DNA of 64,000 nt from Tsukamurella tyrosinosolvens. GTDB taxonomy: Bacteria > Actinomycetota > Actinomycetes > Mycobacteriales > Mycobacteriaceae. Shown here in pieces: positions 49,060 through 57,741 of the stretch. Below the pieces are notes generated by a model that saw nothing but the letters and a program-made list of their open reading frames with translations, had not been told where the DNA came from and did not search any database. Every line of letters starts with the position of its first letter. Positions within the stretch are counted from its first letter, which is position 1. The translations under genes were made by a program, and so were the position numbers. The stretch is taken from positions 682,001 through 746,000 of the forward strand of contig NZ_FNSA01000003.1 of the NCBI RefSeq assembly GCF_900104775.1, written 5' to 3'.

Positions 49060-49638
49060 ATGACGAACACAGCCACTGATCCCCGCCCCTCCTACGCCGC
49101 CGTCTCCGCCTGGGTGCAGTCCCTGCTCGCGAACATCACCGAGGAGCAGCTCGCGCTGCCCACGCCCTGCGACGAGTTCGACGTCCGCGCCCTGGCCCAG
49201 CACATGAACGCCGTCGGCCTGCGCGCCGTCGCCCTCGCCGAATCCGCCACCGTCGAGGGCCAGCCCTTCCTCGCGGAGGACCACGACGCCGCCACCTACG
49301 GGGCCACCCGCGAGCGCGCACTCGCCGCCTGGGACGCCGCCCCGCTCGAGCGCGAGGTCACGGTGCCGTGGGGCGTCGTCCCCGGGTTCGCGGCGCTCGG
49401 TATGTACGTCAACGAGACCCTCGTGCACGGCTGGGACCTCGCGGTCGCCACCGGTCAGAACGCCGAGTTCCCCGAGCCCGCGCTGCCCGAGGGCGTGCTC
49501 GCGGTGGTCAAGAACGTGCTGCCCGCCGTTCGCGGCGGCGACGTGCCCTTCGGGCCGGTCGTCGAGCCGCGCGAGGGCGCCGGCCCCACCGAGCGCCTCG
49601 CCAATTGGAACGGCCACCACTGGGCGGCCACCGCATGA
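49060..49638 (+). CDS. TIGR03086 family metal-binding protein (DinB/maleylpyruvate isomerase-like)
   Basis: 192 residues. SAWVQSLLANITEEQLALPTPCDEFDVRALAQHMN is the helical bundle start of the mycothiol-dependent maleylpyruvate isomerase-like fold; H in LAQHMN, and H in NETLVHGWDLAVATGQ, would be metal ligands. Members are thought to act with mycothiol. Divergent from WYL regulator; coupled to the next gene by ATGA. Confidence 0.85.
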   Translation: MTNTATDPRPSYAAVSAWVQSLLANITEEQLALPTPCDEFDVRALAQHMNAVGLRAVALAESATVEGQPFLAEDHDAATYGATRERALAAWDAAPLEREVTVPWGVVPGFAALGMYVNETLVHGWDLAVATGQNAEFPEPALPEGVLAVVKNVLPAVRGGDVPFGPVVEPREGAGPTERLANWNGHHWAATA

Positions 49639-50231
49639 GCACCGTCGCGCTGTTCCATTCCGTGCTCGGCGTGCGCCCGGGCGTCCGCGACGCCGCGGAT
49701 CGTCTGCGGGCCGCCGGGCACGTGGTGCACGTCGTCGATCAGTACGACGGCCGCGTCTTCGATTCGTACGAGGAGGCCTCGGCGTTCGCCGAGGGGATCG
49801 GCTACCCGGCGCTCATGGCGTCGGCGCTCGCCGCGGTCGAGGGCCTGCCGGAGGACCTGGTGGTCATGGGCTTCTCCAACGGTGGAGGCATGGCCACCTA
49901 CGTCGCGGGCAATCGGCCCGTCGCGAGGGCGGTGCTCTGCTCAGGAGCCCTGCCGTTGGACGTGATCGGCCAGGATCACTGGCCGCAGGGCGTGCCCGCG
50001 CAGTTGCACTACGCGCTCGACGACCCGTTCCTGCAGGCCGGCTCCGTCGAGTCGGTGCTGCGTTCCGTCGGCGAGGCGGGCGCGATCGGGGAGTACCTCC
50101 AGTACCCCGGCGCCGGTCACCTCTTCACGGATCCGTCGCTCCCGGCGGAGTTCGACGGTGCCGCCACCGCGGCGTTCTGGGGCGCGGTGCTGCGGTTCAT
50201 CGGCGGCGGGAATTCGGCCGTTAGCCATTGA
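49635..50231 (+). CDS. Dienelactone hydrolase family protein
   Basis: 198 residues, alpha/beta hydrolase. VALFHSVLGVRPGVRDAADRLRAAGH, DLVVMGFSNGGGMATYVAG with Ser where classical dienelactone hydrolase has Cys, Asp in YALDDPF, and His in PGAGHLF. Substrate unknown. Same small operon as the TIGR03086 gene. Confidence 0.85.
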   Translation: MSTVALFHSVLGVRPGVRDAADRLRAAGHVVHVVDQYDGRVFDSYEEASAFAEGIGYPALMASALAAVEGLPEDLVVMGFSNGGGMATYVAGNRPVARAVLCSGALPLDVIGQDHWPQGVPAQLHYALDDPFLQAGSVESVLRSVGEAGAIGEYLQYPGAGHLFTDPSLPAEFDGAATAAFWGAVLRFIGGGNSAVSH

Positions 50232-50258
50232 CATGAACGCCGGTTGAGGTCCTAGCGT
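50228..50258 (+). promoter_or_regulatory. Promoter of the VOC gene
   Basis: TTGACA (50228-50233) and TAGCGT (50253-50258), 19-nt spacing; TAGCGT is 7 nt before the ATG, so the mRNA should be leaderless. It overlaps the previous stop codon. Confidence 0.5.
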
Positions 50259-50264
50259 CGAGGC

Positions 50265-50639
50265 ATGAGCATCGAACTGAACCACACCATCGTCGCTGCC
50301 ACCGACAACCTCGAGACCGCGCGGTTCCTCACCGAACTGCTCGGTCTCGAGGATCCGGTGGACGTGGGCGGCGGCCACTTCCAGCAGGTCCGCCTCGCGA
50401 ACGACGTCGTCCTCGACGTCATGACCGTGCCGGGGCCGGTGCACCCGCAGCACTACGCCTTCCTCGTCTCGGAGCAGGAGTTCGACGAGATCTTCGCGCG
50501 GATCACCGAGCGCGGCCTGGGCTTCTACGCCCAGCCCGACGGTTCCGGGGTCGGCGAGATCAACCACCGCTTCGGCGGCCGCGGCGTCTACTTCCGCTCG
50601 CCCGACGGCCACGCCCTGGAGGCTCTCACCGCTGCCTGA
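50265..50639 (+). CDS. VOC family (glyoxalase/dioxygenase fold) protein
   Basis: 124 residues: MSIELNHTIVAATDNLETARFLTELLGLEDPV, then HYAFLVSEQEFDEIFARI and GRGVYFRSPDGHALEALT. Two beta-alpha-beta-beta-beta units with His and Glu metal ligands as in small VOC enzymes. Could be a glyoxalase, fosfomycin-type thiol transferase or binding protein; not resolvable here. Confidence 0.85.
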   Translation: MSIELNHTIVAATDNLETARFLTELLGLEDPVDVGGGHFQQVRLANDVVLDVMTVPGPVHPQHYAFLVSEQEFDEIFARITERGLGFYAQPDGSGVGEINHRFGGRGVYFRSPDGHALEALTAA

Positions 50640-50696
50640 GGCCGCGGGCCGCGAAATCGGTTGCCCGAGGCGGCCGCGGCGGTGGATCCTCGACGG

Positions 50697-51206
50697 ATGA
50701 CGTCGACTCCCACCGTGCGTGTGGTTCCCGCGACCGTGACCCAGCTGGAGGCGCTGCACCGCGGACCCGCGGAGTTCGAGCGGTTGATCGGAGCGCCGAT
50801 CCCCGACGGCTGGCCGGAGTTCCCCGAGGCGATCGAGCACACGCTGGCCGTCCTCCGGAACGGCGTCCCGGCGGAGTGGTCGATGTACCTGTTCTTCTCC
50901 GAGGAGGGTGATCTCGTCGGGTCGGGCGGCTACCACGGGCCGCCGGTCGGCGGCACCGTCGAGATCGGCTACGAGATCGCGCCGGAACACCGCGGGCGCG
51001 GCCTCGCGGTCGGCGCGGCGCGCGCCCTCGCCGCGCGGGCTCTCGCGGCGGGTGCCGAGCGAATCGTCGCGCACACCCTCGCGGCTCCGTCGCCGTCGAC
51101 CGGGGTGCTCGCCGCCCTCGGGTTCGAGCGCGCGGGCGAGGTCGTCGAATCCGAGGACGGTCCGCTCTGGGCGTGGCTTCTCGTACCTGCTCGGTCGCCC
51201 GCCTGA
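50697..51206 (+). CDS. GNAT family N-acetyltransferase
   Basis: 169 residues. SMYLFFSEEGDLVGSGGYHGPPVGGTVEIGYEIAPEHRGRGLA has the acetyl-CoA pyrophosphate loop (HRGRGLA), followed by ALGFERAGEV. I use ATG 50697; a TTG at 50661 is less likely. Substrate unknown. Confidence 0.85.
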   Translation: MTSTPTVRVVPATVTQLEALHRGPAEFERLIGAPIPDGWPEFPEAIEHTLAVLRNGVPAEWSMYLFFSEEGDLVGSGGYHGPPVGGTVEIGYEIAPEHRGRGLAVGAARALAARALAAGAERIVAHTLAAPSPSTGVLAALGFERAGEVVESEDGPLWAWLLVPARSPA

Positions 51207-51223
51207 CGGCGGGCGCGGCCCGC

Positions 51224-54200
51224 TCAGTCCTCGAACAGCGCGCGGATGTCGGAAGCGGCCAGGCGCGCGTCGAAGCCGCCCTCGCCGCCGACGACGGACT
51301 CGAACAGCGCGGCCTTGCGCTCCTTGAGCGCCATGACCTTGTCCTCGATGGTGTCGGCGGAGACCAGCCGGTAGACCATCACGCTGCGCGTCTGACCGAT
51401 GCGGTGTGCGCGGTCGATGGCCTGCGCCTCCGCCGCCGGGTTCCACCACGGGTCCAGGAGGAAGCAGTAGTCGGCCTGCACCAGGTTCAGGCCGAAGCCG
51501 CCGGCCTTGAGCGAGATGAGGAAGACCTGCACCTCGCCGGAGGTGAACTTCTCGATCGCCGCAGGCCGATCGGTGGTCGAGCCGTCGAGGTAGGCGTACT
51601 CCACGCCCTCCTCGTCGAGCCGCTCGGCGGCCTTGCGCAGGAATCCGGTGAACTGGCTGAACACCAGCACCGCGTGCTTCTCCTCGAGCAGCTCGTCCAG
51701 CTTGTCGGTGAGGTAGTCGAGCTTGGCGACGTCCTCCACCGCCAGCTCCTCGTCCACCAGCGACGGGTCGAGCGCGAGCCGGCGCAGCATCGTCAGCGAC
51801 CGCAGGATCTCGAACCGGTTGCCCTCGAAGTCGTCGAGCAGGCCCAGCAGCTTCGCCCGCTGGTCCGCGAGCACCCGGTCGTAGGTGTGGCGGTGCTCCT
51901 CCGAGAGCTCCACCTGCACCACGGATTCCGTCTTCTCCGGCAGGTCCTTCGCCACGAGGTCCTTGGTGCGGCGCAGCATGAACGGGCGCACGCGCCGCCG
52001 CAGGCGGGCCAGCCGGTCGTCGTCGCCGCCGCGCTCGATGGGCCGCCGGTACTCCTCCGCGAACCACGACCGCCCGGGGAACAGCCCCGGCACCGTCAGC
52101 GCGGTGAGGGCCCACAGCTCCTCGAGGTGGTTCTCCATCGGGGTGCCCGTCACGGCGAGCGTGAACGCCCGGTCCAGGAGCGAGACCGCGGCGAACGCCT
52201 TCGACCGCGGGTTCTTCACGAACTGCGCCTCGTCGAGGATCACGCCCGCCCACGAGACCGCCGCGTACTCCTCGGCGTCAAGCCGCAGCAGCGTGTACGA
52301 GGTCAGCACGAGGTCGGCGCCCGCGACCGCCGAGGCGATCGACGTGCCCGATTTCCGAGCGGTCTCGGAGACCACCGCCACCGACAGGTGCGGCGCGAAC
52401 CGCCTGCATTCCGCGGCCCAGTTGCTCACCACCGACGTCGGCGCCACCACCAGGAACGGGCCGGGCCGCTCCGGCGCGCGCTCGTGCGCGCGGCAGATCA
52501 GCGCGAGCGTCTGCACGGTCTTGCCGAGGCCCATGTCGTCGGCGAGGATGCCGCCGAAGTCGTTGTCGTACAAGAACGACAGCCAGTCCAGGCCGTCGCG
52601 CTGGTACGGCCGGAGCTCGGCCCGCAGGGTCGACGGTGCCTCCTGCCGTGCCAGGTCGCCCGCCGTCAGGGCGCCCACCCGGCGGGACCAGTCACCGTCG
52701 AAGTCGGTGGCGTCGGCGAGGTCCGCGAGGTCGTCGACGAGGCCCGCCTGGAACCGGCTGATCCGCAGTCCCCGGTCGTCGGAGCCGGGCGTGCCGGACC
52801 GCGCGCCGCGGCGCGCACCGCGGGCCGGCAGGTCCCGCGCCTCGCCGATGAGCTCGCGCAGCCGGTCGAAGCGCTCGCCGTCGATGCGGGCGAGCACGCC
52901 GCCGGGGGTGACGAGGGTGTCGTGGCCCGCGGCGACGGCGGTGAAGACGTCCCGGAACGGGACCTCCTCGCCGTCGACCTCCACGGCGACCTCGAGGTCG
53001 AACCAGTCCGTCGACGCGTTGTCGGACTCCGACCGCACCCGCACGGACACCGACGCCGAGCTCTGCGCCCAGCGGAAGCCGGGATCGTCGGCGACCTCCA
53101 CGACGACCGACGGCACCGACCGCAGCACGGGCGCGACCTCGGCCAGCCACACCGCGGCCTCGGTGCCCCGGTAGAAGCCCTGCGAGTGGTCCACGCCGAC
53201 GGCGGCCTCGCGCAGCGCGACGGCCATCGCCCGGGTGATCCGCTGCTGCCCGACGGCGTCCGCGAGGCCGGCCGGCTCGCGCCCGAGGACGAAGTCGCGG
53301 GTCTCGCCGCCGACGGTGTACCGCCACTTCCAGTCGACCTCGAGCTCGGCGGCCTCGGGGTAGTAGCGGGCCGTGCACAGCAACTCCGGGCCCGACACCT
53401 CCACCTCGCCGACCAACTGGTCCGGATCCCGGACAGGTGCGACGGCCGCGAGGTAGGGCAGGTACTTCTCGCGCAGCTCCGGCACCGCCTCCGCGGGCAC
53501 CTGCACCGGGGTGAAGCGGCGCAGCGCGGTCGTGTGCTGCGCGGTCAGCGGCGGGTCGAGCGGGGCGAGCCGCAGCACGTCGCCGTCCTGCTGGAAGACG
53601 CCGAGGGCGCGGTGGGCGCCGAGCAGCCCGCCGGTGAAGGGCCGCGGGCCGTCGCCGAAGTCGACCTCCCGGTCCAGCTCGACGCTTCCGCCCACGGAAC
53701 GGGTGACGAGGCCGAGTCGCGTCGGCGGGCCGAGGATCACGCTGCCGCGCGCCTTCTTGTTCAGCAGCGGGACGCCGGCGTCGCGGACGGCGCGCAGCTG
53801 GTCCCACAGCAGCGGGGTGTCGACCATGCCGAGGTCGGCCCACGCGTCCACGCCGTACAGCGACCAGGTGATGAGCTGCGCGAGCGGCGCGAGGACGTCG
53901 CGCTGCGCGGGCGCGACGCGCGGCGCGGTGGCGATGGTGCGCCAGCGGACGTCGCCCGCCACCCACGAGCCGTCGCGCATGCCGGGCGTCGCGAGCCGCA
54001 CCTGCAGGCGCTGGCCGGAGACGACGCCGCGCTCGTCGACGTCGAATTGCAGCGCGACGGGCAGCACGGCGGCGCTGGCGCGCGGGGCCTCGGGCAGCAG
54101 GGCGGCGAGCTGGCGCTCCCACGGATCCGGCTGCGGGATCTCGCTCTCCTCGACGTCCTCCGCGGTGAGTTCGAGCAGCAGCGCGGCGCCGTGCTTGCAG

Positions 54201-54460
54201 TTCATCTGGACCGGGCAGGTGCAGATGCTCCGCACGGGTCGCCACCTGTGTGCGGTGGGGGCGATCGAGACCTGCGTGTCGTACTCCAACGTGCCGGCGA
54301 CGACGCCCGTGACGAGGCGCTTCTCGTCGTCCCATTCGAGGTCGCCGATGAGGCCGGTGCCCACGTACTCGCCGGCGCGACGCACGGTCGGCCCCCCGAA
54401 GAATCCGATCAGGTCCTCGGGGGTGAACGAGGGCCCTCCGCCGGCAGTCGATGCGCTCAT
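51224..54460 (-). CDS. SWIM zinc-finger SNF2-family DEAD/DEAH helicase
   Basis: 1078 residues. SWIM zinc motif CTCPVQMNCKH near residue 85. A long middle domain (about 100-570) precedes the SNF2 ATPase. The ATPase has GLDWLSFLYDNDFGGILADD then MGLGKT (Walker A, about residue 640), LVLTSYTLLR, VILDEAQFVKN (Walker B) and TGTPMENHLEELW. The helicase C half has VFSQFTGFLRKAAERL, VFLISLKAGGFGLNL and RAHRIGQTRSVMVYRL. Likely a DNA translocase in repair or recombination. ATG 54460 taken; a TTG at 54466 lies 7 nt after TAGACT and is an alternative leaderless start. Confidence 0.93.
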   Translation of the reverse strand: MSASTAGGGPSFTPEDLIGFFGGPTVRRAGEYVGTGLIGDLEWDDEKRLVTGVVAGTLEYDTQVSIAPTAHRWRPVRSICTCPVQMNCKHGAALLLELTAEDVEESEIPQPDPWERQLAALLPEAPRASAAVLPVALQFDVDERGVVSGQRLQVRLATPGMRDGSWVAGDVRWRTIATAPRVAPAQRDVLAPLAQLITWSLYGVDAWADLGMVDTPLLWDQLRAVRDAGVPLLNKKARGSVILGPPTRLGLVTRSVGGSVELDREVDFGDGPRPFTGGLLGAHRALGVFQQDGDVLRLAPLDPPLTAQHTTALRRFTPVQVPAEAVPELREKYLPYLAAVAPVRDPDQLVGEVEVSGPELLCTARYYPEAAELEVDWKWRYTVGGETRDFVLGREPAGLADAVGQQRITRAMAVALREAAVGVDHSQGFYRGTEAAVWLAEVAPVLRSVPSVVVEVADDPGFRWAQSSASVSVRVRSESDNASTDWFDLEVAVEVDGEEVPFRDVFTAVAAGHDTLVTPGGVLARIDGERFDRLRELIGEARDLPARGARRGARSGTPGSDDRGLRISRFQAGLVDDLADLADATDFDGDWSRRVGALTAGDLARQEAPSTLRAELRPYQRDGLDWLSFLYDNDFGGILADDMGLGKTVQTLALICRAHERAPERPGPFLVVAPTSVVSNWAAECRRFAPHLSVAVVSETARKSGTSIASAVAGADLVLTSYTLLRLDAEEYAAVSWAGVILDEAQFVKNPRSKAFAAVSLLDRAFTLAVTGTPMENHLEELWALTALTVPGLFPGRSWFAEEYRRPIERGGDDDRLARLRRRVRPFMLRRTKDLVAKDLPEKTESVVQVELSEEHRHTYDRVLADQRAKLLGLLDDFEGNRFEILRSLTMLRRLALDPSLVDEELAVEDVAKLDYLTDKLDELLEEKHAVLVFSQFTGFLRKAAERLDEEGVEYAYLDGSTTDRPAAIEKFTSGEVQVFLISLKAGGFGLNLVQADYCFLLDPWWNPAAEAQAIDRAHRIGQTRSVMVYRLVSADTIEDKVMALKERKAALFESVVGGEGGFDARLAASDIRALFED

Positions 54461-54475
54461 GGTCAAGCGGACAGT

Positions 54476-55417
54476 CTAGCGCGGGTCGGTGAACCCCCGC
54501 AGCGCCGTGCGGCGGGGGCCCGGATCGCCCAGGAGGACGCCGCGCATCGACGCCACCTGCGCGCGCAGGGCGGTGACGACCGCGGCCACTTCGCGCCGCT
54601 GCGTCGCCTCGGGCCGCACCACCATCCAGTACTCGAGTTGCACGGAGACCTCGTCGGGCAGCACCCGCACCAGGTCGGGGCGGGCGTCGGCGAGGAAGCA
54701 GGGGAGCAGGCCCAGCCCGGCGCCGGCGCACGTGGCCTCGACGTGGACGAGGACGTTCGTCGAGCTGAGCCGGTCGGTCATGTCGGGCACGAGGACGCGG
54801 GCGAGGTCCAGGTCGTCGACGGTGAGCATCGAGTCGATGAAGTAGACCAGGGGCCGCCCGGCCAGGTCGCGCGACCGTTCCGGGGTCCCGTCGGCGGCGA
54901 GGTACTCCCGCGAGCCGTACAGGCCGAGCCGGTAGGGCGCGAGGAGCTCGGGCTCGACGCGGTAGGTCTCGGGCCGCCCCACCACGACCTCGATGTCCAC
55001 GCCGGAGCGGGTCGACGGTGCGCGGCGCGTCACGGTCAGCAGGTCGACGGACAGCCGCGGGTGCGCGCGCCCCAGTTCCGCGATCGCGGGCGCCACGACG
55101 CGCGCGCTGAAGCCGTCGGTCGCGGCGATGCGGACCTTGCCGTGCAGGTCGTCGGCGGTGTCGGCGTCGAGGCCGTGGAGCACCGCCTCGATCCGTTCCG
55201 CCGCGGCGACGCCCGAGCGGCCCAGCTCGGTGAGCTCCCACCCGGCGGCGCCGCGGGCCAGCAGCGGCCCGCCGAGCGCCTGTTCCAGTGCCGCCACCCG
55301 GCGCGAGGCGGTGGTGTGGTTGATGCCCAGGAGGTCGGCCGCGGCGGTGTAGCGACCGGTCCGCGCGACGGCCAGCAGGGTGAGCAGGCCGTCGGCGCTC
55401 GGCTCAGGAGTGTGCAT
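54476..55417 (-). CDS. LysR family transcriptional regulator
   Basis: 313 residues. Winged helix at 8-65 (LLTLLAVARTGRYTAAADLLGINHTTASRRVAALEQALGG), then a type 2 periplasmic-binding effector domain. Divergent from the MHS transporter gene across 121 bp containing ATCCGCGGAT, so it very probably controls the transporter-dehydrogenase pair. Effector possibly a hydroxy or keto acid (inference). Confidence 0.9.
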   Translation of the reverse strand: MHTPEPSADGLLTLLAVARTGRYTAAADLLGINHTTASRRVAALEQALGGPLLARGAAGWELTELGRSGVAAAERIEAVLHGLDADTADDLHGKVRIAATDGFSARVVAPAIAELGRAHPRLSVDLLTVTRRAPSTRSGVDIEVVVGRPETYRVEPELLAPYRLGLYGSREYLAADGTPERSRDLAGRPLVYFIDSMLTVDDLDLARVLVPDMTDRLSSTNVLVHVEATCAGAGLGLLPCFLADARPDLVRVLPDEVSVQLEYWMVVRPEATQRREVAAVVTALRAQVASMRGVLLGDPGPRRTALRGFTDPR

Positions 55418-55430
55418 GGATGCAGATCCG

Positions 55431-55476
55431 ATCCGCGGATGTGGGCATTGTGTGTGCGATTTTATCCATACATACT
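55431..55476 (+). promoter_or_regulatory. LysR-type operator and promoter of the MHS transporter operon
   Basis: Palindrome ATCCGCGGAT at 55431-55440; TTGTGT (55448-55453) and CATACT (55471-55476), 17-nt spacing. The palindrome just upstream of the -35 is the usual activation-site position. Confidence 0.5.
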
Positions 55477-55538
55477 GCGTTGAGCATGGCGTGCGTCACA
55501 TCCGTTCGGCGCCGTGATCCGTCGCACAAGGAGTGGAT

Positions 55539-56900
55539 ATGACGCAGACCGACCTGGAGCAGCCGCGCGGGCTCCGGAAGATCGTCGCCGCGTCGATGGC
55601 CGGCACGGTCGTCGAGTGGTACGAGTTCTTCCTCTACGGCATCGCCGCCACGGTGGTGTTCAACAAGATCTTCTTCAAGGCCGGCGCCAGCGAGTACGAC
55701 GCCATCATCGCGGCGTTCGTGACCTACGCGGTGGGCTTCGCGGCCAGGCCGATCGGCGGCATCGTCTTCGGCCACCTGGGCGACAAGCTCGGCCGCAAGA
55801 AGCTGCTGCAGGTCTCGATCCTCATGGTCGGCGTCGCCACCTTCCTCATGGGCTGCCTGCCCACCTTCGACCAGATCGGCTACTGGGCGCCCTTCCTGCT
55901 CGTGGTCCTGCGCTTCATCCAGGGCTTCGCCGTGGGCGGCGAGTGGGGCGGCGCGGTACTGCTCGTCGCGGAGCACAGCCCGAACAAGTCCCGCGGTTTC
56001 TGGGCGTCGTGGCCGCAGGCCGGCGTTCCGGGCGGCAACCTGGCCGCCACCGTCGTGCTGCTGATCCTGACCAACGTCCTCTCCGAGGCCGACTTCCTCG
56101 CCTGGGGCTGGCGCGTCGCGTTCTGGCTGTCGGCCGTGATCGTCCTGGTGGGCTACTACATCCGCACCCAGGTCGACGAGTCGCCGCTGTTCAAGGAGGC
56201 CCAGCAGGAGATCGAGAAGGAGAAGGCCGTCTCGTACGGCGTCGTCGAGGTCGTCAAGCGCTACCCCCGCGGCGTGCTCTCGGCCATGGGCCTGCGCTTC
56301 GGCGAGAACATCTTCTACTACCTCGTGGTCACCTTCTCGATCACGTACCTCAAGACCGTCGTGAAGATGGACACCTCCGACATCCTGATGTGGCTGCTCA
56401 TCGCGCACGCCGTGCACTTCGCGGTCATGCCGCTGGCGGGTGCGCTCACCGACCGGGTCGGCCGCCGCCCCGTCTACTGGCTGGGCGCGGCGCTCGCCGC
56501 GACGTGGGGCTTCTTCGCCTTCCCGATGTTCGACACCGGCCACGGCGTCGTGGTCGTCGCCGCCGTGACGATCGGCCTCATGTTCCACGCGCTGATGTAC
56601 GCGCCGCAGCCCGCGATCATGGCGGAGTCCTTCCCGACCCGCATGCGCTACTCGGGCGTCTCGGTCGCCGCCCAGGTCACCTCGGTCGTCGCCGGCTCGC
56701 TCGCGCCGATCATCGCGACCAAGCTGCTCAAGGACTTCGGTTCGTCGGTGCCGGTCGCGGTCTACCTCGCCATCGCCTGCGGCATCACCTTCCTGGCCGT
56801 CTTCTTCGTCCGGGAGACCAAGGGCATCGACCTCGCCACCATCGACGAGGAGGACCGGGCGGCCCTGCGGGCGGAGCGGGCCACCGGGGCGCGCGCGTGA
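55539..56900 (+). CDS. MHS-family MFS transporter
   Basis: 453 residues, 12 membrane helices. MAGTVVEWYEFFLYGIAATVVF and the loop GHLGDKLGRKK are classic for the metabolite:H+ symporter family; also GGEWGGAVLL, RGFWASWPQAGVPGGN and FPTRMRYSGVS. Substrates of relatives are small carboxylates such as shikimate, ketoglutarate or hydroxybutyrate. AAGGAG precedes ATG 55539. Overlaps the dehydrogenase gene as GTGA. Confidence 0.92.
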   Translation: MTQTDLEQPRGLRKIVAASMAGTVVEWYEFFLYGIAATVVFNKIFFKAGASEYDAIIAAFVTYAVGFAARPIGGIVFGHLGDKLGRKKLLQVSILMVGVATFLMGCLPTFDQIGYWAPFLLVVLRFIQGFAVGGEWGGAVLLVAEHSPNKSRGFWASWPQAGVPGGNLAATVVLLILTNVLSEADFLAWGWRVAFWLSAVIVLVGYYIRTQVDESPLFKEAQQEIEKEKAVSYGVVEVVKRYPRGVLSAMGLRFGENIFYYLVVTFSITYLKTVVKMDTSDILMWLLIAHAVHFAVMPLAGALTDRVGRRPVYWLGAALAATWGFFAFPMFDTGHGVVVVAAVTIGLMFHALMYAPQPAIMAESFPTRMRYSGVSVAAQVTSVVAGSLAPIIATKLLKDFGSSVPVAVYLAIACGITFLAVFFVRETKGIDLATIDEEDRAALRAERATGARA

Positions 56901-57625
56901 AGGCGATGGTGACGGGCGGCGCCGCGGGGATCGGGGCGGCCGTCGCGCGCCGCCTCGCCGCCGACGGTGCCGCCGTCACCGTCGTCGATCGCGACGGGGC
57001 CGCGGCCGCGGACCTCGCCGGGGAGATCGGCGGCACCGCGCTCGCGCTCGACCTCACCGATACCGCCGCCCTCGCGGACCTGAGCCTCGACGTCGACGTG
57101 CTGGTCAACAACGCGGGCGTGCAGCACGTCGCGCCGATCGAGGACTTCGACCCGGCGTGGTTCCACCGCATCCTGACCCTGATGCTGGAGGCGCCGTTCC
57201 TTCTCACCCGCGCCGCGCTGCCCGGCATGTACGAGCGCGGCTTCGGCCGGATCGTCCACGTCTCGTCCGTGCACGGGCTGCGCGCCTCGAAGTACAAGGC
57301 CGCCTACGTCGCGGCGAAGCACGGCGTGGAGGGCCTGTCCAAGGTCACCGCGCTCGAGGGCGGCGAGCGCGGCGTCACCAGCAACTGCGTGAACCCCGGC
57401 TACGTGCGCACCGCGCTGGTCGCGAAGCAGATCGCCGAGCAGGCCGCCGCCCACGGGATCAGCGAGCAGCGGGTGACCGACGAGGTATTCCTCGCCCGCC
57501 CGGCGATCAAGCGCCTCATCGAGCCCGACGAGGTGGCGGGCCTGGTCGCGTGGCTGTGCAGCCCCGCCGCCGCGATGGTCACGGGCGCCGCGTACACGAT
57601 GGACGGCGGCTGGACGGCCAACTGA
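56897..57625 (+). CDS. SDR dehydrogenase, probable D-3-hydroxybutyrate dehydrogenase
   Basis: 242 residues from GTG. VTGGAAGIGAAVARRLA, DVLVNNAGVQHVAPIEDFDPAWFHRIL, and active site YVAAKHGVEGLSKVTALE. The NNAGVQHV, SVHG and NPGYVRTALV segments are typical of 3-hydroxybutyrate dehydrogenases. With the upstream symporter it suggests uptake and oxidation of hydroxybutyrate under LysR control. Confidence 0.85.
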   Translation: MKAMVTGGAAGIGAAVARRLAADGAAVTVVDRDGAAAADLAGEIGGTALALDLTDTAALADLSLDVDVLVNNAGVQHVAPIEDFDPAWFHRILTLMLEAPFLLTRAALPGMYERGFGRIVHVSSVHGLRASKYKAAYVAAKHGVEGLSKVTALEGGERGVTSNCVNPGYVRTALVAKQIAEQAAAHGISEQRVTDEVFLARPAIKRLIEPDEVAGLVAWLCSPAAAMVTGAAYTMDGGWTAN

Positions 57626-57659
57626 TCGCCTGGCAGTCTCCTGGCAATGCGCGCCTGAG

Positions 57660-57689
57660 TTGGAACGCCGCAGTCGCAACGGCTACCGT
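57660..57689 (+). promoter_or_regulatory. Promoter of the acyltransferase gene
   Basis: TTGGAA (57660-57665) and TACCGT (57684-57689), 18-nt spacing, 53 nt before the GTG at 57742. Confidence 0.45.
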
Positions 57690-57741
57690 ACGAAGGGCCT
57701 GTGACCAGGTATTGCTGTGCTGTAGTCAGGATTGTTGATCA

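Noticed and set aside
51173-55483. A 1436-codon plus-strand frame antisense to the helicase and LysR genes
   Set aside because: The minus-strand genes carry full catalytic motifs; this frame is a composition artefact.
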